A stretch of 7,313 nt of DNA from DATCZS01 sp036525795 (GTDB lineage: Bacteria; Actinomycetota; Acidimicrobiia; Spongiisociales; ZC4RG35), in contig DATCZS010000107.1 in the NCBI GenBank assembly GCA_036525795.1, forward strand, positions 1 to 7,313. Reading direction: 5' to 3'. Below the pieces are notes generated by a model. It worked only from the letters and a program-made list of their open reading frames with translations, was not told the DNA's origin and did no database searches. Every line of letters starts with the position of its first letter. Within the stretch, counting starts at the first letter, position 1. A program made the translations under genes and the position numbers. Below, in pieces: positions 1 through 5,125 of the stretch.

Positions 1-67
1 CGGGCCCCCAGATCCTGCGGAACTCGGCGACCGCAACCGGGTCGTAGGTGATCTCGCCTTCGGTCAC
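1..67 (-). CDS. 5' end of an unidentified gene (partial, runs off the window)
   Basis: Only the first 22 codons are inside the window, so no function can be assigned. Translation from a GTG start at 67-65 gives a peptide beginning VTEGEITYDPV and ending in FRRIWGP, with no stop. The start is supported by a strong Shine-Dalgarno sequence, GAGGAGG, at 80-74 on the minus strand, leaving a 6-nt spacer to GTG. The gene has the same orientation as the ThDP enzyme upstream and starts 122 nt beyond its stop codon. It could be the last part of the same transcription unit or have its own promoter. A 6-bp inverted repeat lies one base upstream of the Shine-Dalgarno. I do not recognise the family from this stub. 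Confidence 0.6.
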   Translation of the reverse strand, partial: MTEGEITYDPVAVAEFRRIWGP

Positions 68-81
68 CAGATTCCTCCTCG

Positions 82-97
82 CTCGGGATGACCCGAG
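82..97 (-). repeat. 6-bp inverted repeat (small hairpin or operator) abutting a ribosome binding site
   Basis: The arms CTCGGG and CCCGAG are exactly complementary around a 4-nt loop (ATGA on the plus strand). The element ends one base upstream of the GAGGAGG Shine-Dalgarno of the leftward gene starting at 67. It could be an operator, a 5'-UTR hairpin affecting ribosome access, or chance in GC-rich sequence. It is the only structured element I would flag in the 122-nt gap at 68-189. No convincing terminator with a T-run follows the ThDP gene. Confidence 0.3.
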
Positions 98-189
98 TAT
101 TGCCGCCCATCGGGTGCCACACCGGGTGGATCCGGGCGAACGTTCGGCCGGGGGCCCCAATGTGAGAGCGGAAGCCCCGGTTCGGGTTC

Positions 190-1863
190 TCAGCCGGCCA
201 CGGCCACCGGCGCCACCGCCTCGATGTCGGTGACCACGTCGATCACCACCGGCCGGTCGGCCTCCAGCGCCCGCTCCATGGCGGGAGCGAACTCGGATGG
301 CTTCTCGACCCTGATGCCTACCGCCCCCATGTTCTCTGCGACGGCGGCGAAGTCCACCTCGGTGAACACCCACAGCTCGCGGGCCTTCTCGGTCTGGACG
401 CCGCCGTAGGCCCGGTCGAAGCCGCGCATCGACTGGTTGCCGGAGTGGTTGTCGTTGACCACCGTGATCGTGTTGATCCCGAACCGCACTGCCGTCTCGA
501 TGTCGCCGACGTGGTACCAGAAGCCCGAGTCGCCCGTGAAGCTCACCACCGGCCGATCGGGGGCCCCGCATTTGGCCCCCAGGGCGGCCGGGAAGGCCCA
601 TCCGAGGTGGCCGGCGCTGCGCAGGTAGCTCTGAGAGGGCGTGCGCAGGTCGTAGAACCCGCCCATCCACATGCCGGCGTGGCCTGTGTCGACGACCACG
701 ATCCCGTCATCGGGGACGAGGTCGGTGAGGTCGGCGCACAAACGCTCGGGCCGGATCGGCGTGGAGTCTGAGCCCATCAGCGGCCCCCATTCGTCGTACC
801 ACTCCTGGCGGATCGCCGCGGCCCGGGCCACCCAGGAGGAGCGCTCCGCCGCCGTGTCCCCCTCGATCAGTTCGAGCATCCGGGCGAGCGTCTCCCGGGC
901 GTCGGCGTTGATGCCCACGTCAGGCACGTAGTTGCGACCGATCGCCTCCGGTTCGATGTCGATGTGGACACAGGGGGTCCCCGGTACAGGAACCTGCCAG
1001 AAGTGGGTGGTCATCCCGCCCGTCTCGGTCCCCACGAACACGACGAGGTCGGCCGCCGCCACGACCCGGTTGGCTGCAGCCCGCGAGTAGCTGCCGACCA
1101 CGCCAACCGAGAGCGGATGGACGCCGGGAATCGTGTCCTTCCCGTTCAGAGAGGTGGCCACGGGAATCCCCAACCGCTCGGCGAGGGCGACGAGTGTCCG
1201 GCCCGCACCGGAGGCCCGGACGCCGCCACCGGCCACGATCACCGGTCGGGCGGCACGTGCGATCCGCGCCAGCGCATCGCGGACCGACGCATCGTCGGGA
1301 CGGGGGCGGAACGGGGGCACTCGGGAGAAGCGGGGCTCCACCGTCGCATCCATGTCGGCTTCCTCCAGGTCGATCTGGCCTTCGTTCCCCCGGAACTGGA
1401 GGTGAACGGGACCGGGGGCGCCGGTGGTGGCCTCCCGGAAGGCCTGGCGGAGCATGTCGGGGAAACGCTCGACCGAGTCGACGGTGGCATTGAACTTGGT
1501 GACCGGTTCGAAGGCCGGCACGTCGTCGACCTCCTGATACACCTTGCGGAACTTGGTGTGGGGGTTGCGGCCGCCGGTCATGGCGATGACAGGCGACTTC
1601 GCCAGGTAGGCGTCGCGCAGGCCGGCCGCCAGGTTGAGGGCGCCGACCACCTGGGCCATGCACACCCCCGGTCGCCCCGAGGCGCGGGCATAGCCGTCGG
1701 CCATGTACGCCGCAGGCTTCTCTCCGTGCGGCCGGATCCGCGTGATGCCGGTGAGCGCCTCGATCTCGACCATCGTCCGGCGCAGGACCGCCGGGACGTG
1801 AAACACGTGGCTGACCTCGTATGCCTCGAGCATCTGGGCAAGGACGACGGCTCCGGTGGTCAT
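190..1863 (-). CDS. Thiamine-diphosphate-dependent enzyme, acetolactate synthase superfamily
   Basis: This 557-residue protein has the three-domain layout of ThDP enzymes such as acetolactate synthase, benzoylformate decarboxylase and 2-hydroxyacyl-CoA lyase. Such enzymes make or break C-C bonds next to a carbonyl. The N-terminal Pyr domain carries HGEKPAAYMADGYARASG (residues 46-63), with Glu48 in the place of the cofactor-activating glutamate. The central domain (about 195-335) has the usual pattern around LGIPVATSLNGKD and AADLVVFVGTE. The C-terminal PP domain has GDSGF (444-448) and VVNDN (468-472), the Mg-ThDP motif. Here GDG is GDS, and the second Asn of the usual NN is Asp471. An upstream in-frame ATG at 1923 would add 20 residues rich in Arg and His. 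The start at 1863 is preferred because its ATG overlaps the preceding gene's TGA (ATGA) and GAGGTGG lies just upstream. The substrate is unresolved; a decarboxylase, lyase or ring-opening dione hydrolase would all fit the fold. Confidence 0.9.
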   Translation of the reverse strand: MTTGAVVLAQMLEAYEVSHVFHVPAVLRRTMVEIEALTGITRIRPHGEKPAAYMADGYARASGRPGVCMAQVVGALNLAAGLRDAYLAKSPVIAMTGGRNPHTKFRKVYQEVDDVPAFEPVTKFNATVDSVERFPDMLRQAFREATTGAPGPVHLQFRGNEGQIDLEEADMDATVEPRFSRVPPFRPRPDDASVRDALARIARAARPVIVAGGGVRASGAGRTLVALAERLGIPVATSLNGKDTIPGVHPLSVGVVGSYSRAAANRVVAAADLVVFVGTETGGMTTHFWQVPVPGTPCVHIDIEPEAIGRNYVPDVGINADARETLARMLELIEGDTAAERSSWVARAAAIRQEWYDEWGPLMGSDSTPIRPERLCADLTDLVPDDGIVVVDTGHAGMWMGGFYDLRTPSQSYLRSAGHLGWAFPAALGAKCGAPDRPVVSFTGDSGFWYHVGDIETAVRFGINTITVVNDNHSGNQSMRGFDRAYGGVQTEKARELWVFTEVDFAAVAENMGAVGIRVEKPSEFAPAMERALEADRPVVIDVVTDIEAVAPVAVAG

Positions 1864-2246
1864 TCGGCCACCTCGAAGGTGGCGGTGCCGGTGGTTGTCA
1901 CGGTGTCTCCCTTCCGGATCCACAACTCCATCGCGATTCGGCTCCCCTCGACCTCGGTGACGGTGCCGCCGCAGTCGAGGGCGTCACCCAGGTAGGCCGG
2001 GGCGAGGTGCCGGTAGGTGATCGTGCGCAGCCGCGCCTTTCGTCCCAGCCACCGGTGCACCGCCTGCACCATGTAGGCGCCCTGCAGCGGCCCGTGGACC
2101 AGCAGGCCCGGATGGCCGTCGTGTTCTGTCGTGAACGGGACGTCGTAGTGGATGCGGTGGATGAGCCACGACGAGGCGCTGAAGGTGAACAGGTCGATGG
2201 CGTCTGGGGTCCGGGTGACGACGGGGATCTCCGTGCCGGGGGTCAT
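1860..2246 (-). CDS. MaoC/HTD2-like hotdog hydratase subunit, C-terminal-half type
   Basis: The 128-residue protein resembles the C-terminal hotdog of double-hotdog (R)-enoyl-CoA hydratases (HTD2, mesaconyl-CoA hydratase and related MaoC proteins). The diagnostic stretch is SASSWLIHRIHYD (residues 23-35), followed by HPGLLVHGPLQ (45-55). Related proteins usually read roughly NxHRIHYD; here the Asn position is Leu29, while His33 at the catalytic-His position of the hydratase motif remains. The ATG at 2246 overlaps the TGA of the preceding hotdog gene, and its own TGA overlaps the next ATG. The two hotdog genes are therefore probably translationally coupled and co-assemble into one enzyme, as in mycobacterial HadAB/HadBC or ChsH1-ChsH2. 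GAGG lies 8 nt upstream of the start. Expected role: reversible hydration of an enoyl-CoA made by the dehydrogenase of the same unit. Confidence 0.87.
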   Translation of the reverse strand: MTPGTEIPVVTRTPDAIDLFTFSASSWLIHRIHYDVPFTTEHDGHPGLLVHGPLQGAYMVQAVHRWLGRKARLRTITYRHLAPAYLGDALDCGGTVTEVEGSRIAMELWIRKGDTVTTTGTATFEVAE

Positions 2247-2731
2247 CGGTAGATCCTCGTGAACCGCTCGCGAGCCACCAGTTCACCCCGCTGGTTCGTG
2301 AACGTGAACTCCTGGGTGACGAAGACCAGCGTCCCGCTGCGGCCTTCCTTCTCGTACATGTCCACGATGCGCTTGGCGACCGTGATCTCGTCGCCTGCCA
2401 CCACCTGCTCACCCAGATCGATGGTGATCTCCCCGGCCATCGCCCGGGTGGTGGGAAGCGGAGGCACGTCGGCGCTGGCCGATCCATCCGGCTCGAGCCG
2501 GTCCCGGCCCACCACGTGGGCGGCGTGCATGCGGATGACGTACGGGAAGAAGGGCGGGGCGACGATGTCGGCGTAGCCCTCCGCCCGAGCGGCGTCCGCA
2601 TCGAAGTACACCGGATCGGACTCACCGATGGCGTGGGCGTACTTCTGGATGTCGGTGCGCCCCACCGCCATGGTGTAGGACGGATACTCCCGCTGGGCCC
2701 ATTCCCGTGCTTCCTCGGTGATCACGCCCAT
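2243..2731 (-). CDS. MaoC-like N-terminal hotdog dehydratase subunit
   Basis: The 162-residue protein matches the N-terminal hotdog half (MaoC_dehydrat_N / FAS1-like) of two-hotdog hydratases. It has an early helix (EEAREWAQREYPSYT, residues 6-20), then DIQKYAHAIGESDPVYFD (27-44), APPFFPYVI (58-66), and a C-terminal beta strand VTQEFTFTNQRGELVARERFTRIYR-like (from 138). In the GESDPVY segment the Tyr42 position is where catalytic hydratases carry His. Such halves usually shape the CoA and acyl pocket while the partner provides the His, so the next gene is the natural partner. Start choice: ATG at 2731, with AGGGGAG 7 nt upstream. The gap to the dehydrogenase upstream is 50 nt and holds a 7-bp tandem repeat. 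The TGA overlaps the ATG of the next gene. Confidence 0.85.
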   Translation of the reverse strand: MGVITEEAREWAQREYPSYTMAVGRTDIQKYAHAIGESDPVYFDADAARAEGYADIVAPPFFPYVIRMHAAHVVGRDRLEPDGSASADVPPLPTTRAMAGEITIDLGEQVVAGDEITVAKRIVDMYEKEGRSGTLVFVTQEFTFTNQRGELVARERFTRIYR

Positions 2732-2743
2732 GTCACAGCTCCC

Positions 2744-2785
2744 CTCTCACGTCACTCGTCTCACGTCTCACGCCACACGTCTCAG
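2744..2785. repeat. Degenerate 7-bp tandem array (GTCTCAC / GTGAGAC), six units
   Basis: Read on the plus strand in steps of seven bases, the units are CTCTCAC (2744), GTCACTC (2751), GTCTCAC (2758), GTCTCAC (2765), GCCACAC (2772) and GTCTCAG (2779). Two are identical and the others differ at one to three positions. The last unit contains the dehydrogenase stop codon (2784-2782 on the minus strand). The unit equals the half-site of the two dyads in the divergent promoter region. It may be replication-slippage filler or a cluster of regulator half-sites. A 7-bp period does not match one helical turn, which argues against simple cooperative binding on one face. Confidence 0.7.
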
Positions 2786-3924
2786 ATCCCCATCGTGCGG
2801 GCGATGATGTTGCGCTGGATGTCGGAGGTGCCCGCTCCGATCACACCCAGACGCGATTCGCGGTAGTGGCGCTGAAGGTCGTACTCCATCGTGTAGCCGT
2901 ATCCCCCCAACACCTGGAGCCCCATGTCTGCCACCGACTTGTAGGCCTCGCAGGCGTACAGCTTGAGGATGGCTGCGTCGCGCTGGGTGGCGGCACCCCG
3001 GTCGAGCCGGGAGGCGTAGCGGTACACGAGCATCTCGGAGATCTCGGTCATCATCTGCATCTCTGCCAGCCGGTGGGACACCGCCTGGAATCCGGCGATC
3101 GGCCGGCCGAACTGCGTGCGTTCCTGGGCGTAGGCCAACGCGTCTGCCAGCGCCGACTTGGCGGCGCCGGTGCGGGCGGCGGAGAGACACAGCCGCTCGT
3201 AGCGGAGCCCCACCCCCAGATCGCGCCACCCGTCGTGGAGGGTGCCGAGCATGTTCGACGTGGGGACGCGGACGTCGTCGAAATACAACATGGCGGTTCC
3301 CAGCGGCCAGTGCCCCAGTGTCTCGATCGGCTGCCATTCGAGTCCGGGGCTCTTGCAGTCCACCAGGAAGTTGGTGATTCCGTGATGCTTCTTGCCCTCG
3401 GACGAGGTCCGGGTGGCGACCACGTCGAGATCGCTGACCTTGAACCCCGAGGTGAACACCTTCTGTCCGTTGAGTACGAAGTCGTCGCCGTCCTCGGTGG
3501 CGGTGAGGGTGATCGACGCCGCATCCGAACCGGCCTCGGGCTCGGTGAGCGAGAAGCACACCGAGAGCTCCCCGGTGGCCACCTTGGGGAGGAGCTCGCG
3601 CTTTTGGGCTTCGGTTCCGAAGGTCCCGATCGTGAGACCGCCCCACGTCACCGCCCGGAACACCCAGAACGACAGGTCGAGGAACGCCCGGCCCAGTTCC
3701 TCGAGGAGGATGGCCACTTCGACCGCCCCGCCGCCTGCGCCGCCGTACTCCTCGGGGATGTTGATGCCGAGCCAGCCCTGCTCACCGAGCTTGCGGTAGA
3801 GCTCGGTCGGAGGCCGGTGCTCCCTGTCGCACTCTCGCACGTACTCCCGGGTGATCTCCCGCTCGCAGAAGCGACGAACGATGTCCCGGAACATCTCCTG
3901 TTCCTCGGTGAACACGACGTCCAT
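2782..3924 (-). CDS. Acyl-CoA dehydrogenase with isovaleryl-CoA-dehydrogenase-type active site
   Basis: This 380-residue protein has the full length and layout of FAD-dependent acyl-CoA dehydrogenases, which make trans-2-enoyl-CoA and pass electrons to ETF. Visible landmarks are: N-terminal helices (FTEEQEMFRDIVRRF, 5-19); NIPEEYGGAGG (55-65); the flavin/substrate strand CFSLTEPEAGSDAAS (123-137); VLNGQKVFTSG (150-160); helix-G RYERLCLSAARTG (241-253); RTQFGRPIAGFQAVSHRLAEM (from 269); QVLGGYGYTMEYDLQRHYRE (337-356); and IGAGTSDIQR (362-371). The usual Glu before GTS is Ala364. The base is probably Glu243 on helix G, as known for isovaleryl-CoA and long-chain acyl-CoA dehydrogenases. The start at 3924 has AGGAAGG 8-9 nt upstream. 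An in-frame ATG at 3993 would lie at or before the predicted transcription start, so it was not used. First gene of the leftward unit; the product would feed the hotdog pair. Confidence 0.93.
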   Translation of the reverse strand: MDVVFTEEQEMFRDIVRRFCEREITREYVRECDREHRPPTELYRKLGEQGWLGINIPEEYGGAGGGAVEVAILLEELGRAFLDLSFWVFRAVTWGGLTIGTFGTEAQKRELLPKVATGELSVCFSLTEPEAGSDAASITLTATEDGDDFVLNGQKVFTSGFKVSDLDVVATRTSSEGKKHHGITNFLVDCKSPGLEWQPIETLGHWPLGTAMLYFDDVRVPTSNMLGTLHDGWRDLGVGLRYERLCLSAARTGAAKSALADALAYAQERTQFGRPIAGFQAVSHRLAEMQMMTEISEMLVYRYASRLDRGAATQRDAAILKLYACEAYKSVADMGLQVLGGYGYTMEYDLQRHYRESRLGVIGAGTSDIQRNIIARTMGI

Positions 3925-3964
3925 CTCGACCGCCCTTCCTTCGTTCGAAACCGAGTACCCAGCC

Positions 3965-3981
3965 GTCTCACCAGGCGAGAC
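3965..3981. promoter_or_regulatory. Putative operator O1, leftward promoter
   Basis: The sequence GTCTCACCAGGCGAGAC is a near-perfect dyad with 7-bp arms around a CAG centre; six of seven arm pairs match. It is identical at 15 of 17 positions to the core of the second dyad at 4102-4118. It sits about 8-25 nt downstream of the predicted start of the leftward transcript, in the 5' leader of the dehydrogenase gene. A dimeric repressor here would block early elongation or promoter escape. The one mismatch becomes a G-U pair in the leftward RNA, so an RNA hairpin is also possible. Confidence 0.6.
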
Positions 3982-3995
3982 AGCGTGCCGCACCG

Positions 3996-4025
3996 AGGGT
4001 ACGGCCGGTGGGGCAGAGGTGTCAA
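3996..4025 (-). promoter_or_regulatory. Predicted promoter of the leftward operon
   Basis: On the minus strand, TTGACA (4025-4020) is followed by an 18-nt spacer and TACCCT (4001-3996). These match the -35 consensus exactly and the actinobacterial TAnnnT -10 pattern. The predicted transcription start is near 3989, giving a leader of about 65 nt before the dehydrogenase ATG at 3924. The matching geometry in the opposite direction strengthens the call. Not tested experimentally. Confidence 0.6.
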
Positions 4026-4053
4026 CTGGGTGGCGGCCGGCGGTACTGCTCTA

Positions 4054-4083
4054 TTGACAGGGCGGGGAGGGCGCCGATAGGGT
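4054..4083 (+). promoter_or_regulatory. Predicted promoter of the rightward operon
   Basis: TTGACA (4054-4059) is followed by an 18-nt spacer and TAGGGT (4078-4083), matching the -35 consensus exactly and TAnnnT at the -10. The predicted transcription start is near 4090, leaving a leader of about 57 nt to the ATG at 4147. The two -35 boxes lie back to back, 28 nt apart, so the two polymerases would point away from each other. Confidence 0.6.
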
Positions 4084-4099
4084 TTCCGCCAGGCCAGAT

Positions 4100-4120
4100 G
4101 CGTCTCACCATGTGAGACGC
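4100..4120. promoter_or_regulatory. Putative operator O2, perfect 9-bp dyad in the rightward leader
   Basis: The arms GCGTCTCAC (4100-4108) and GTGAGACGC (4112-4120) are perfectly complementary around CAT. The element lies about 10-30 nt downstream of the predicted start of the rightward transcript and 12 nt before the GGAGG of the cyclase gene. Its 17-bp core repeats at 3965-3981 beside the opposing promoter. A shared dimeric regulator is the simplest reading. In RNA it would also be a strong 9-bp hairpin with a 3-nt loop, so a post-transcriptional role cannot be excluded. Confidence 0.7.
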
Positions 4121-4146
4121 CCTTCGAAGACCGGAGGTCCTACCCG

Positions 4147-5118
4147 ATGGCGGAGACACCCACGATCGAGACCGTACGCGCGCTGTGCGAGCGCCACAGC
4201 AACTGGGGCCGGTGGGGCGAAGACGACGAGAAAGGCACCCTCAACCTGGTCACGCCCGACCACATCGTCCGGGCCGCGAGCCTCATCCAGAGGGGGGCGA
4301 CGATCTCGATGGCCCTCCCCTACGACGATGCCGGGCCGCAGACCGGTGCCTTCGGACGTTTCAACCCCATCCACTTGATGATCCGCGACGGCGCAGACGT
4401 GATCGCCGGATCCTCCGTTCGAGACTTCTACGGCGGCGTCGACAAGCACTTCCGGGGAACCGACGACCTGATCATCATGCCTCTGCAGAGCGGTACGCAG
4501 TGGGATGCCATGGGCCACGTGGTGTTCGAAGACAAGATCTACAACGGCTTCGGCGCCGAGTGGGTGGGCAGCAAGGGAGCGCTCAAGGGCTCGGTCAAAC
4601 AGGCAGCGGACGGCATGGTCGGCCGCGGGGTGTTGCTCGACGTCGCCCGCGCCCTCGGAGTCGACTGGCTGGAGCCGGGTCACGCCATCGACGGCGACCA
4701 GCTCGACCGGGCGGCGGCGATGGCCGGGGTCGAAGTCGGCGAAGGGGACTTCGTGTTCGTCAGGACCGGCGCCATGACCATGGCCCGCGCCAACGGCACC
4801 TGGGGTGACTATGCCGGCGGTGCCGCCCCCGGGCTGGGGCTCGGCAGCGTCGACTGGATCGCCCACCACGACATCGCCGCCCTCGCCGCGGACACCTGGG
4901 GTCTGGAGGTGCGCCCCAACGAGACGCCGGACACCTTCCAGCCGCTGCACATCGTGCTCATCAACCACATGGGGCTGTGGCTGGGAGAGATCTTCGACCT
5001 CGATCCGCTGGCAGACGACTGCGCCGAGGACGGCCGGTACGAGTTCTTCTTCGCCGGCCCGCCGCTGCCGTTCACGCGGGCGGTCGGCTCCCCCCTGAAC
5101 CCGATGGCGATCAAGTGA
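4147..5118 (+). CDS. Cyclase-family (kynurenine formamidase-like) metallohydrolase
   Basis: The 323-residue protein belongs to the cyclase / KynB-like fold (Cyclase, PF04199). Members hydrolyse amides, esters or cyclic compounds, usually with a metal centre. The N-terminal NWGRWGEDDEKGTLNLVTPD (19-38) is typical of the long subfamily of about 320 residues. The signature usually written HxGTHxDxxxH appears as QSGTQWDAMGH (114-124): Gln114 and Gln118 replace two His ligands, while Asp120 and His124 remain. Candidate second-site residues are His268 and Glu281, in LHIVLINHMGLWLGE (267-281). There is no signal peptide, so it is cytoplasmic. The start is supported by GGAGG at 4133-4137, 9 nt upstream. 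First gene of the rightward unit, with 7 nt to the next gene. Likely role in the pathway is ring opening or amide/ester hydrolysis; the substrate is unknown. Gln-containing motifs seem usual in this subfamily from memory, so the protein need not be inactive. Confidence 0.85.
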   Translation: MAETPTIETVRALCERHSNWGRWGEDDEKGTLNLVTPDHIVRAASLIQRGATISMALPYDDAGPQTGAFGRFNPIHLMIRDGADVIAGSSVRDFYGGVDKHFRGTDDLIIMPLQSGTQWDAMGHVVFEDKIYNGFGAEWVGSKGALKGSVKQAADGMVGRGVLLDVARALGVDWLEPGHAIDGDQLDRAAAMAGVEVGEGDFVFVRTGAMTMARANGTWGDYAGGAAPGLGLGSVDWIAHHDIAALAADTWGLEVRPNETPDTFQPLHIVLINHMGLWLGEIFDLDPLADDCAEDGRYEFFFAGPPLPFTRAVGSPLNPMAIK

Positions 5119-5125
5119 GAGGAAC

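Noticed and set aside
137..146. Perfect 10-bp palindrome CGAACGTTCG in the gap after the ThDP gene
   Set aside because: Occurs once, is short, and has no visible promoter context. It may be chance in GC-rich DNA.
1864..1923. Upstream in-frame ATG adding 20 residues to the ThDP enzyme
   Set aside because: The extra residues are Arg/His-rich and lie inside the preceding gene. The start at 1863 gives a typical N-terminus and an ATGA overlap.
964..1995. 343-codon open frame on the plus strand opposite the ThDP enzyme
   Set aside because: Composition and lack of motifs mark it as an antisense shadow; the minus strand carries the recognisable ThDP family protein.
2744..2785. CRISPR-like array
   Set aside because: Units are only 7 bp, adjacent and without spacers. 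It is a simple tandem repeat.
3925..3993. Upstream in-frame ATG at 3993 adding 23 residues to the acyl-CoA dehydrogenase
   Set aside because: The extension lies at or upstream of the predicted transcription start and contains the putative operator. The family N-terminus begins at the ATG at 3924, which has a good Shine-Dalgarno.
2866..4080. 404-codon open frame on the plus strand opposite the acyl-CoA dehydrogenase
   Set aside because: Antisense shadow caused by high GC. The minus-strand reading shows a complete dehydrogenase with all family motifs, while this frame has no recognisable domain and includes the promoter region.
4110..4115. ATG-TGA minimal open frame in the centre of the rightward dyad
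   Set aside because: No ribosome binding site precedes it, and the ATG arises from the dyad centre, so a regulatory start-stop element is not supported.
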